Shown one piece after another: positions 52,343-62,701 of a stretch of 64,000 nt of DNA (positions are counted from its first letter, which is position 1; the number at the start of each line of letters is the position of its first letter). Made by a program: the position numbers and the translations under genes. Below the pieces are notes generated by a model. The model searched no databases. It was not told the DNA's origin and saw only the letters and a list, made by a program, of their open reading frames with translations. Source of the DNA: Paenibacillus sp. FSL R7-0345 (lineage in GTDB: Bacteria > Bacillota > Bacilli > Paenibacillales > Paenibacillaceae). Where the stretch lies: NCBI RefSeq assembly GCF_038595055.1, contig NZ_CP152002.1, positions 2,152,501 to 2,216,500 of the forward strand, read 5' to 3'.

Positions 52343-53935
52343 ATGGCGTTAACCTTGTTCAAAAATGGGAATCTGAGCGCGGCCGGCTACTCCGGGGAGG
52401 ATGCTGTACTGGTGGAGGACGGCTTTATCCGGGCCATTGGTAAAAGCAGTGAGCTGTCCCTCCAGCTGTCCGGACGGGGTGCGCAGGTTATTGACTGGGA
52501 CGGCGGCCAGGTCCTGCCAGGTCTGGTTGATGCGCATGTGCATCTGGGCATGCATGGCATGAAGCTGGACATGCTGGATTTCACGGGTATGGCCTCCAAG
52601 GAGGAGATGCTGCGGGCGATCAGGGAGCGGGCGGCGGTTACACCGCCGGGGGAATGGATTCTCGGCCTCAACTGGAACGAGAATGAGTTCATTCCTGCCG
52701 CCGCTCCGCACATCTCAGAGCTTGATGCAGTGACGCAGCAGCATCCGGTGTTCCTGACCCGGACCTGCTTCCACGCTTTTCTGGGCAACAGCGAGGCGTT
52801 CCGGCTTGCAGGCGTCACGGCTTCCACGCCTGACTTTGCCTCCGGCGCTTACGGCCGCGACAGCGGCGGAGAGCTGAACGGCTGGATCTACGAGGACGCC
52901 GTCCAGCCGTTCAACGAGGTGCAGCCGGCCCCGGATTATGCCGTCCTGAAACAGGCGGTGCGCCGCGGCATTACGGACGCGCTTTCGCTGGGGCTGACTG
53001 CGGTCCATACCGAGGACCTGCGTCTCTTGGGCAGCGTAGGGACGATGCTGCGCATTCACCGCGAGCTGCGCGAAGAAGGGCTGCTGTTCCGTACCCATCA
53101 GCTGCTCTACTATGCCTATCTGCAGGAAGTGGAGCAGCTGGGGCTGGCCGCAGGCAGCGGGGATGAATGGCTGCGGCTTGGCGCAGTCAAGCTGTTCGCT
53201 GACGGAGCGATCGGCGGGCGGACGGCTCTGCTGGAGCAGCCTTACAGCGATGCGCCTGAAACCTCAGGCATCGCGATCCATTCCCGGCAGGGGCTGAATG
53301 ATATCGTCAGCTCAGCCCGCAGGCTGGGGTATCCGGTGGCGGTGCATGCCATCGGCGATGCGGCGGCGCGGGTGACGCTGGCCGCGATGCGGCATGTGCC
53401 GCTTGCACCGGACGCGGCGCTCCCGGACCGGTTCATTCACGCCCAGGTGCTGAACAGCAGCCTCGTTCAGCAGATGGCCGCCATGCGGCTGATTGCCGAC
53501 ATTCAGCCGCGGTTTGTCGCGAGCGACTTTCCATGGGTGCTGGACCGGGTCGGCCCTGAGCGGACCGGCCATCTCTACGCATGGAAAAAGCTCCTGGCCG
53601 CAGGCATTCCCTGCGCCGGAGGCAGCGATGCCCCGATCGAGCCGCTGAGCCCGTTCCTGGGCATGCATGCGGCTGTTACCCGGTGCAGGCCGGGCGAGCA
53701 TCACGGGGGTTATCTGCCTGAAGAGAAGCTGAGTCCGCAGGAAGCGCTCCGCCTGTTCACGGAAGGCAGTGCTGCTGCAGCCGGGGAGTCAGCGGAACGG
53801 GGGCGTATCGCTCCCGGCTACCGGGCAGATTTTACAGTGACAGACCGTGATATCCTGGGAGATACGGAGGAACTGCTTAAGGTTAAAGCGCGGATGACCG
53901 TAATTAACGGTGCTGTGGCTTACAGTGCAGATTAA
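52343..53935 (+). CDS. Amidohydrolase, YtcJ family
   Basis: 530 residues, AAAGGAG before the ATG. Metal-dependent hydrolase of the amidohydrolase superfamily, YtcJ/N-substituted-formamide-deformylase-like subgroup. Motifs: VLPGLVDAHVHLGMHGMKL (metal HxH), ILGLNWNENEF, PVFLTRTCFHAFLGNS, AVKLFADGAIGGRTALLEQPY, VAVHAIGDAAARVTL, DRFIHAQVL, CAGGSDAPIEPLSPFLGMHAAV (metal Asp) and the C-terminal RIAPGYRADFTVTDRDI. The natural substrate of this subgroup is mostly unknown. Cytoplasmic, single gene; no transporter or partner next to it. Confidence 0.92.
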   Translation: MALTLFKNGNLSAAGYSGEDAVLVEDGFIRAIGKSSELSLQLSGRGAQVIDWDGGQVLPGLVDAHVHLGMHGMKLDMLDFTGMASKEEMLRAIRERAAVTPPGEWILGLNWNENEFIPAAAPHISELDAVTQQHPVFLTRTCFHAFLGNSEAFRLAGVTASTPDFASGAYGRDSGGELNGWIYEDAVQPFNEVQPAPDYAVLKQAVRRGITDALSLGLTAVHTEDLRLLGSVGTMLRIHRELREEGLLFRTHQLLYYAYLQEVEQLGLAAGSGDEWLRLGAVKLFADGAIGGRTALLEQPYSDAPETSGIAIHSRQGLNDIVSSARRLGYPVAVHAIGDAAARVTLAAMRHVPLAPDAALPDRFIHAQVLNSSLVQQMAAMRLIADIQPRFVASDFPWVLDRVGPERTGHLYAWKKLLAAGIPCAGGSDAPIEPLSPFLGMHAAVTRCRPGEHHGGYLPEEKLSPQEALRLFTEGSAAAAGESAERGRIAPGYRADFTVTDRDILGDTEELLKVKARMTVINGAVAYSAD

Positions 53936-54065
53936 ATAGGATCTGCTTGGCAAAGAGGCATCTATTCCCGATGGAAGCAGAACAAGTTTATGCAACCCAT
54001 TGAGCGGGTTAAACGTTAATAAGGGTAGTGTATTACAGATCTGCAAACCTAAGGAGGCCGTCAAC

Positions 54066-54956
54066 ATGAGACTACAACGTTCTTTACCGGCAGCTGCAGC
54101 AGTTGCTGTCCTGATGCTGGCCATTACAGCCTGCGGGGGCCAAAGCCCGGCAGAAGCGCCCGGCGAGCCCTCAGCAACGGTTGCCCCTGTGCAGACAGAA
54201 GCCGCGGCAGCCTCGCCTTCCCCGGCGCCTGTGTCAGAGCCCGTGCAGGCCATTCAAGGTACGGGTACCTATATCGGCCAGATTGACAATCATTCCGTGG
54301 AGATAGAAACAGAAGAAGGGCCGACTGCCTTTGAACTTGGAGCAGGTACAGAAGAAGCGCCTGCCCTGCTGGAAATGGATGATACAGTGATTATTGAATA
54401 TGTGGAAAAACCGGTGGAGGGCGATCCCGCCATTGTACAGCGGGTGCTCTCCAGACTGGAGAAGGCTGACGGGGGGGAAGCTTCTTCCGGAGAAGCCTTG
54501 CCGTCAACCAGGGTATTCAAGCTTACCCTGGAAGGCATGGAGGAGGAGAAAGCGGCAGCGCTGGCGGAAGGAGACGGCTATTCCCTTTATGTCTTTGATA
54601 TCTTTACCTTTGATCGGGCCGCAGGCAGGCTGGCAATGAAGGTCGATCCGGGTTATTATGCTGACATTACCAAGCTGCCTTCCGATTTCAACCTCGATGC
54701 GCTGGAAGCTGAAGGACGCGAGGCGCTTTCGGCTGTTGGCGAGGTTATCAACCTGAGCCAGGATGAGCGGGAGCAATGGATGTCCGGCGTGAGGCTGTAC
54801 CTTACAGCGATGGGCCCGGGACTAACCGACCAGTATATCGTAAAGGAGGTTGACGGCCAAGGCTATATCATCCGGCTGAACATCCCGCAGCGTGAAGCTT
54901 CGGAAGGGTTCGGGCCGCATGTATATGCCTCGCTTGATTCGCTTGTGAACCGTTAA
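54066..54956 (+). CDS. Putative lipoprotein, function unknown
   Basis: 296 residues from ATG at 54066 with AAGGAGG upstream; an earlier in-frame start lacks a site. Signal peptide with lipobox ITACGG, then a Pro/Ala/Thr/Glu-rich tether (about 22-62). Two parts follow: an acidic beta-rich segment (GTYIGQIDNHSVEIETEEG, DTVIIEYVEKPVEGDPAIV) and a second domain (RVFKLTLEGMEEEKAAALAE, YSLYVFDIFTFDRAAGRLAM, VDPGYYADITKLP). The first resembles small SH3-like or Copper-amine-oxidase-associated segments of Paenibacillus surface proteins, but I cannot name a family. Surface localisation is well supported; role unknown. Confidence 0.78.
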   Translation: MRLQRSLPAAAAVAVLMLAITACGGQSPAEAPGEPSATVAPVQTEAAAASPSPAPVSEPVQAIQGTGTYIGQIDNHSVEIETEEGPTAFELGAGTEEAPALLEMDDTVIIEYVEKPVEGDPAIVQRVLSRLEKADGGEASSGEALPSTRVFKLTLEGMEEEKAAALAEGDGYSLYVFDIFTFDRAAGRLAMKVDPGYYADITKLPSDFNLDALEAEGREALSAVGEVINLSQDEREQWMSGVRLYLTAMGPGLTDQYIVKEVDGQGYIIRLNIPQREASEGFGPHVYASLDSLVNR

Positions 54957-54973
54957 CAGCCAGATAACGCAAC

Positions 54974-55009
54974 AAGAGCCGCTGCGGTTTCATCCGCTGC
55001 GGCTCTTTT
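54974..55009 (+). terminator. Terminator after lipoprotein gene
   Basis: GAGCCGCTGCGG folds with CCGCTGCGGCTC, followed by TTTT; convergent with the next gene. Confidence 0.85.
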
Positions 55010-55035
55010 CTGCACTTATGGAACAGGGTTAACGA

Positions 55036-55497
55036 TCAGGCTCCCGCGTTCACCAGCACGGTAGCAATCAACAGCATGAACAGAATCAGAATCACCGCAT
55101 TGATAACGGTACCGATAATGGCAAATACTTTTTTGCGTCTGCGGAGGGTAAGTCCGATAATGCCGGTAACGGCACCAATGACATTAACAGCAGCCAGAAT
55201 CAACACAGTCAATCCGAGCAGCATGATAGCCTGCGAAGAGTCGTTGATAACATCATTACTGCCGCTGAGGATTGTAGTAGCCTGCATGCCTGCATAGACA
55301 AAGGAAATGGCATAGCCGATTACAGTAACCAGGGCAATGATGAACGAGGCGATGCCGGGTCCGGAATGCTTGTAGTCGCGTTTGTTCTCCTGAAACACAT
55401 ATTCTGGTTCTGTTTCTGCCGGCATACCTGCGGCGTTCAGCGGTGTATCCGGCGGATATGCCGGCTGGTCTGTTTTGGACGGGTAATTGGATTCCAT
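55036..55497 (-). CDS. Small membrane protein, DUF4190-like
   Basis: 153 residues from ATG at 55497 with AAGGAG upstream. A Pro/Tyr-rich cytoplasmic N-terminus (about 45 residues, YPSKTDQPAYPPDTP) precedes three membrane segments (IASFIIALVTVIGYAISFVYAG, split near GPGIASF; AIMLLGLTVLILAAVNVIGAV; AIIGTVINAVILILFMLLIA). The GIIGLTLRRRKKVFAIIGTVINA link between the last two is typical of DUF4190-like proteins. Function unknown. Convergent with the lipoprotein gene and divergent from the DUF423 gene. Confidence 0.75.
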   Translation of the reverse strand: MESNYPSKTDQPAYPPDTPLNAAGMPAETEPEYVFQENKRDYKHSGPGIASFIIALVTVIGYAISFVYAGMQATTILSGSNDVINDSSQAIMLLGLTVLILAAVNVIGAVTGIIGLTLRRRKKVFAIIGTVINAVILILFMLLIATVLVNAGA

Positions 55498-55666
55498 ACT
55501 TAGCACTCCTTGTGATGGGATGAATACTTTATAGTTCCACTTTTTCACAATACAGCTGTAAAAGCAAGAATTAACCGCGAATAATCCGGAAGTCTCCCGA
55601 GCTGGAATTCACAGGCATCCATAAGTTAAGATAAGGTGAGCTTAATGAAGAGGAGTTGTGACTGCA

Positions 55667-56044
55667 ATGCAGCGAAAATTTATGGCCTGGGGAGCCCTGC
55701 TGGCCATGCTCTCGGTAATGATTGGCGCCTTCGGCGCTCATATGCTGAAAAGTGTAATCAGCAGCGAGCATCTGGCAGTTTACGAGACAGGTGTTCATTA
55801 TCACATGGCTCATGCCATTGGCCTTCTTGTTATTGCCGTGCTGATCGGCCAATGGGGAGAGAGTACCCGGCTGCGCTGGGCGGGCTGGCTGCTTATCGCG
55901 GGAATCGTCCTGTTCTCCGGCAGCTTGTACGTGCTCAGTATTTCCGGTATCAGCATCCTGGGGGCTATTACCCCTTTAGGCGGCGTATGCTTCATCGCCG
56001 GATGGGTCAGTCTGGCCTGGGAAGCCCTGTCCCGCAAGGGCTAA
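55667..56044 (+). CDS. DUF423 membrane protein (YwdK family)
   Basis: 125 residues with four membrane segments. Motifs: AMLSVMIGAFGAHMLK, ETGVHYHMAHAIGLLVIAVL, FSGSLYVLSISG, AITPLGGVCFIAGWV, all typical of DUF423. Its physiological role is unknown. ATG at 55667 is preferred (GGAG eleven bases upstream); a GTG nine bases earlier is only two bases from that site. Followed by a strong terminator shared with the convergent gene. Confidence 0.9.
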   Translation: MQRKFMAWGALLAMLSVMIGAFGAHMLKSVISSEHLAVYETGVHYHMAHAIGLLVIAVLIGQWGESTRLRWAGWLLIAGIVLFSGSLYVLSISGISILGAITPLGGVCFIAGWVSLAWEALSRKG

Positions 56045-56069
56045 TCCCGGCAGCTGACTCCAACAGCGC

Positions 56070-56119
56070 AAAAAAAAAGCACCTGCCCGTACACTGATTC
56101 GCGGGAGGTGCTTTTTTTT
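56070..56119. terminator. Bidirectional terminator
   Basis: A-run, GCACCT ... AGGTGC, T-run: works for DUF423 on the plus strand and the 176-residue gene on the minus strand. Confidence 0.9.
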
Positions 56120-56142
56120 GCAGTTTGCTGTAAAGAATACCC

Positions 56143-56673
56143 TTACACAAATTCATCAATTTCATAAATTTTAAAGGTATACACTTGTTTTTCGTCGACA
56201 TGATAGACGCTGATCGTAGAGGCGGCTTCATCGAAATTTAGAATCCGGCAGGGCATGGATACCTGCTTGCCGGGCCTGTTTGTCCTTAAACGGACCAGCT
56301 GGTTATTCTGAATGTATTGCCTGATCTTGGCAAAAGCATCTTCAGAGGCTGGCTTAACCGGGCTTGGTTTCTCGGCCTTTTCAATCACAGCTTTCTCCGC
56401 TACGGTTTTCTCAAGCGCCGGCTTCAACGGCAATTTGAATGGAACCGGCTGCGGAGTCTCCTGATTTAAAGCGGCTTTGGCTGAGCGGAGGAGCGCATCA
56501 ATGCTTCTTCCCAGCTCAAGACCCGAAACGATTTTAAAGTCCGTAACCTTATCGCTGTTGCTGTTCAGCATTTCCAGCAGATATTGCAGAGCAAGCGGGT
56601 TGGTACGGGCGTTAATCAGGATGTCGACGTTAAACAAATAATTACCGTCCGTATTTTGCAGTTTCTTGTCCAT
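56143..56673 (-). CDS. Hypothetical protein with two small domains and Pro/Lys linker
   Basis: 176 residues, ATG start. The N-terminal part (NYLFNVDILINARTNPLALQYLLEML, in parts NYLFNVDILINARTNPLAL and YLLEMLNSN) is an alpha/beta segment; a Pro/Lys/Glu-rich linker covers about 75-112; the C-terminal part (IRQYIQNNQLVRLRTNRPG, CRILNFDEAASTISVYHVD) looks like a small beta-barrel. No catalytic motif and no export signal. I do not recognise a characterised family; it looks like a genus-level conserved protein. Confidence 0.7.
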   Translation of the reverse strand: MDKKLQNTDGNYLFNVDILINARTNPLALQYLLEMLNSNSDKVTDFKIVSGLELGRSIDALLRSAKAALNQETPQPVPFKLPLKPALEKTVAEKAVIEKAEKPSPVKPASEDAFAKIRQYIQNNQLVRLRTNRPGKQVSMPCRILNFDEAASTISVYHVDEKQVYTFKIYEIDEFV

Positions 56674-56878
56674 AAATCCCCCAGCTTTTTCATCAAATCA
56701 ATTCGTAAGCCAAGTAAAACTATACCACTAAACCTCTAATAAGCATACCCTTGTTTGTCTAAATGAAAGAGCAGAAAATCGTGGATTTTATAGGCCGTTT
56801 GGTCCATACGTCCACACCGTGTCCCGGCGCGGTGCATACACATACATCGTAAATGTGATAATAAGGAGGAAATGCAAA

Positions 56879-57181
56879 GTGGTGACATTGGAGCCTGTTC
56901 AAGTAGGCGGTCATACGCTGGTCGGAGTCGAAGTAAAGCTGCCCAAAACAACTCTGCTTACCGTAAGCACAGACCGGGGATATATTATGTGCGGAGCACT
57001 CGATGTAGGACTGCTTAATGAAAGGCTGGGTGAGCGGAAGATTATTGCGGCCAGAGCGGTAGGTGTGCGTACGCTTGCTCAACTGCTTGCTGCTCCGCTT
57101 GAGTCCGTTACTATAGAAGCTGAGAAGCTGGGGATCGTTCCGGGAATGACCGGGGAAGAAGCCCTGCTGCTGATGATGTAG
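56879..57181 (+). CDS. DUF1805 protein (YunC family)
   Basis: 100 residues. GTG at 56879 chosen because GGAGG lies nine bases upstream; the upstream in-frame extension reads AT-rich leader DNA. DUF1805 motifs: VQVGGHTLVGVEVKLPKTTL, TDRGYIMCGALDVGLLNERL and KIIAARAVGVRTLAQLL. Function unknown; the conserved core suggests a small-molecule-binding fold. Followed by a terminator at 57214-57236. Confidence 0.88.
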   Translation: MVTLEPVQVGGHTLVGVEVKLPKTTLLTVSTDRGYIMCGALDVGLLNERLGERKIIAARAVGVRTLAQLLAAPLESVTIEAEKLGIVPGMTGEEALLLMM

Positions 57182-57213
57182 GCATAACCGTTTACCTTTG
57201 ATAAAAGCTTTAG

Positions 57214-57236
57214 AGGGGCCGTTCCGGCCCCTTTTA
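57214..57236 (+). terminator. Terminator after DUF1805 gene
   Basis: GGGGCCG and CGGCCCC stem with a tight loop, followed by TTTTATT. Confidence 0.8.
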
Positions 57237-57342
57237 TTCTGCCTTGTCCATAAGCGGATAAGGCTGCGTTACATGGTCATCCTACATAGAGGAAAAAGCC
57301 TGTTTCTGACCCCGGCCAGCCAAGTACAGCGGGGCTCCATTT

Positions 57343-57368
57343 GTTTCGTACCTGACAATCAAGGGTAC
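57343..57368 (+). promoter_or_regulatory. Sigma-B/F-type promoter candidate before dps
   Basis: GTTTCG and GGGTAC with a 14-base spacer resemble general-stress or early-forespore promoters, located about 75 bases before the dps start. A sigma-A reading (TTGTTT and TACAAT, 19-base spacer) is also possible. Confidence 0.35.
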
Positions 57369-57442
57369 AATGAATATAGACAACTGCTGCCGGAAGGTGA
57401 ACATGCAGCCGGCAAATATTATGGACAAGGATGGGATTATCA

Positions 57443-57907
57443 ATGGCTAAAGCAACCAACAAAGTCGAGACAACTTCACTGGAGCAAGTACTTAACCGCC
57501 AGGTGGCTAACCTGAACATTCTTTATGTTAAGATCCATAATTACCACTGGTATGTAAAGGGGGAGCAATTCTTCTCCCTGCATGTGAAATTCGAAGAGCT
57601 GTATGATGATGTTACCCTCAAAATGGACGAAGTGGCTGAACGGCTGCTCAGCATTAAAGGCCGTCCTGCCGCAACGATGAAAGAATATCTGGAAATCGGC
57701 ACGATTCAGGAAGCTACAGGCAAAGAAGACACCCGCAGCATGGTGCAGACCCTGATCGAGGACTTCGCGACTGTATCGGAAGAGCTGACTGAGGGCATTG
57801 AGCTGGCCGAGGAGAGCAGTGATCAGCCGACAGCAGACCTGTTCATCAAGATCCGCAGCGACTTGGAGAAAAACCAGTGGATGCTCCGCTCCTTCCTGGG
57901 CCAATAA
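57443..57907 (+). CDS. dps: Dps family ferritin-like DNA-protection protein
   Basis: 154 residues (158 if the ATG at 57431 is used; AAGGA just before it serves the later ATG better). Dps signature: the ferroxidase residues in NYHWYVKG and FEELYDDVTLKMDEVAERLLSIKG, then the ERLL-IKGRP block and a C-terminal helix ending EKNQWMLRSFLGQ. Dodecamers store iron and detoxify peroxide, protecting DNA in stress or stationary phase. A short basic N-terminus (MAKATNK) may touch DNA. Single gene with own terminator; a stress-type promoter candidate is upstream. Confidence 0.93.
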   Translation: MAKATNKVETTSLEQVLNRQVANLNILYVKIHNYHWYVKGEQFFSLHVKFEELYDDVTLKMDEVAERLLSIKGRPAATMKEYLEIGTIQEATGKEDTRSMVQTLIEDFATVSEELTEGIELAEESSDQPTADLFIKIRSDLEKNQWMLRSFLGQ

Positions 57908-57943
57908 GACTGCGAAAGTATAACAGCTGGATAACGGAATAGG

Positions 57944-57971
57944 GCCTCCCTTGCGGAGGCTTTATTTTTTT
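57944..57971 (+). terminator. Terminator after dps
   Basis: GCCTCC-CTTGC-GGAGGC followed by TTTATTTTTTT. Confidence 0.9.
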
Positions 57972-58116
57972 GCGGTCAAACGTCATTAATGACGCTAAAC
58001 GGCTGATTTTTCTGCTGCAGGTGTGATCCAAGCAATTTGTAGACTGCTGCTGCAAGTTATATAATCCATAGTAAACCTCCTGTTAAGTAACCGGAGCCGG
58101 AAAGGGGAGACTGCAA

Positions 58117-58689
58117 TTGCATATAAATTCTGTGGCGTTAAAAGAATGGGCATCGGCTGTGCATGCCCTGGCCGGGGGAGATCAGATCATCCTGCTGCGA
58201 AAAGGGGGGATTGCGGAAGAAACCCGGCGCTTTGAACTGAAAAGCCATTCCTTCTTTCTTTATCCTACCTACGAGCATCAGCGTGCAGAGCTGCTGAAGG
58301 AGCCTTACCGCCCGCTGGTTGCCCAGACTCAGGCTGATGATGCGGCGGGCCGCGGAACTGTACCGCTGATTGCATACGCCGAGGCGGTTGACGATATGGA
58401 AGTCCGCGACCTGGAGCAGCTTGAACTGCTGTATCCGTTCCATATCTGGAGCGGGCAGCTTGCCGCTGAGCGCCTGCGCTGGAAGGCCAAGGAGCCGCTG
58501 CATGTCCTGCTGCTGCGTGTATATGTGAGCAAAGCTTCGGCAACCATACCGGTGCTGCCGGAATACTCAGGCTGCCGCTCCTGGATCGAGCTGGAGACAG
58601 TGCCGCCGAAGCAGCAGTGGAGACCGGTTCTCAGTGATGCCGAATTTGAGCAGCGGAGGCTGGAGATTCTGTCAGCGCTGGGCAGATAA
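58117..58689 (+). CDS. DUF1802 protein
   Basis: 190 residues with a TTG start; AAGGGGAG lies eight bases upstream. DUF1802 motifs: ALKEWASAVHALAGGDQIILLRKGG (read as ALKEWASAVHAL and QIILLRKGGI), FELKSHSFFLYPTYEHQ, HVLLLRVY and CRSWIEL. The family is widespread in cyanobacteria and Bacillota with unknown function, possibly nucleic-acid related. No partner gene nearby. Confidence 0.87.
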   Translation: MHINSVALKEWASAVHALAGGDQIILLRKGGIAEETRRFELKSHSFFLYPTYEHQRAELLKEPYRPLVAQTQADDAAGRGTVPLIAYAEAVDDMEVRDLEQLELLYPFHIWSGQLAAERLRWKAKEPLHVLLLRVYVSKASATIPVLPEYSGCRSWIELETVPPKQQWRPVLSDAEFEQRRLEILSALGR

Positions 58690-58779
58690 CATGCTGTTGT
58701 TCTATGTCGGATCACGTAGAACAGCAGTGGAAATTGAAAAGCAGCATTTGTAAAAAGACAGCCTTTGTAATAAAATTAG

Positions 58780-58798
58780 TGAGAATCATTGATAATCA
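58780..58798. promoter_or_regulatory. Fur-like box upstream of suf
   Basis: TGAGAATCATTGATAATCA resembles the Fur 7-1-7 motif, with the left half one base off TGATAAT. It lies about 125 bases before sufC. Confidence 0.45.
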
Positions 58799-58810
58799 GT
58801 TTGATTCTGT

Positions 58811-58825
58811 TTATAATCATTACAA
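58811..58825. promoter_or_regulatory. PerR-like box upstream of suf
   Basis: TTATAATCATTACAA matches the PerR consensus TTATAATNATTATAA with one mismatch. It lies in the AT-rich promoter region of the suf operon. Confidence 0.55.
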
Positions 58826-58921
58826 TATGATATAAAATATAATTGTGCTGGCAATCAGGGAAATCCTGTGACAATACAACTTTCTGATTTCGCAAATTGA
58901 ATAGTGGAGGGAATATTAATT

Positions 58922-59704
58922 ATGGCAGCAGATTTTGTCATTGAGGGACTGAAAGCGAACATTGAAGGAAAAGAAATTCTGAAGGGGATTAATCTTCAGA
59001 TGAAGGGCGGAGAAATTCACGCCATCATGGGACCAAACGGTACCGGTAAAAGTACACTGGCTTCAGCACTGATGGGTCATCCCAAGTATGAAGTTACTGA
59101 AGGTACAGCCGTTCTTGAAGGTGAAGACCTGCTGGAAATGGCGGTAGACGAGCGTGCCCGCGCCGGCCTGTTCCTGGCTATGCAGTATCCGAGTGAAATT
59201 GCCGGAGTAACCAACTCCGACTTCCTGCGCAGCGCAATCAATGCCCGCCGTGAAGAGGGCAATGAAATCTCCCTGATCCGCTTCATCCGTCAGATGGAAG
59301 CAAAGATGAAGGAACTGGAGATGAATCCGGAGTTCCTGCACCGCTATCTGAATGAAGGCTTCTCCGGCGGTGAGAAGAAGCGTAATGAGATTCTCCAGAT
59401 GATGATGCTGGATCCGAAGATCGTCATTCTTGACGAAATCGACTCCGGCCTTGATATTGATGCTTTGAAGATTGTAGCTGAAGGCGTAAATGCCATGAGA
59501 AGCCCGGAACGCGGTTTCCTGGTCATTACCCACTATCAGCGCCTGCTTAACTACATCAAGCCTGATTATGTTCATGTCATGATGCAGGGACGGATCGTTA
59601 AATCCGGCGGACCTGAGCTGGCTGAACGTCTGGAAGCAGAAGGCTACGAATGGGTTAAAGAAGAGCTTGGCATTGAAGATGAGACTGTAGGACAGGAAGC
59701 TTAA
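58922..59704 (+). CDS. sufC: Fe-S cluster assembly ATPase SufC
   Basis: 260 residues from ATG at 58922; GGAGGG is upstream, and an in-frame GTG overlaps that site. Walker A GPNGTGKST, signature GFSGGEKKRNEILQMMML, Walker B IVILDEIDSGLDIDAL, and the switch His in VITHYQRLL. SufC binds SufB and SufD to form the SufBCD scaffold that builds iron-sulfur clusters. It opens the sufCDSUB operon; each gene follows closely or overlaps the one before. Confidence 0.97.
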   Translation: MAADFVIEGLKANIEGKEILKGINLQMKGGEIHAIMGPNGTGKSTLASALMGHPKYEVTEGTAVLEGEDLLEMAVDERARAGLFLAMQYPSEIAGVTNSDFLRSAINARREEGNEISLIRFIRQMEAKMKELEMNPEFLHRYLNEGFSGGEKKRNEILQMMMLDPKIVILDEIDSGLDIDALKIVAEGVNAMRSPERGFLVITHYQRLLNYIKPDYVHVMMQGRIVKSGGPELAERLEAEGYEWVKEELGIEDETVGQEA

Positions 59705-59734
59705 TCAGAACACCAGGAAGGAGGAAAACCACTT

Positions 59735-62683
<2,949 letters not shown>

Positions 62684-62701
62684 AACAAGGAGGCTGACAC
62701 C

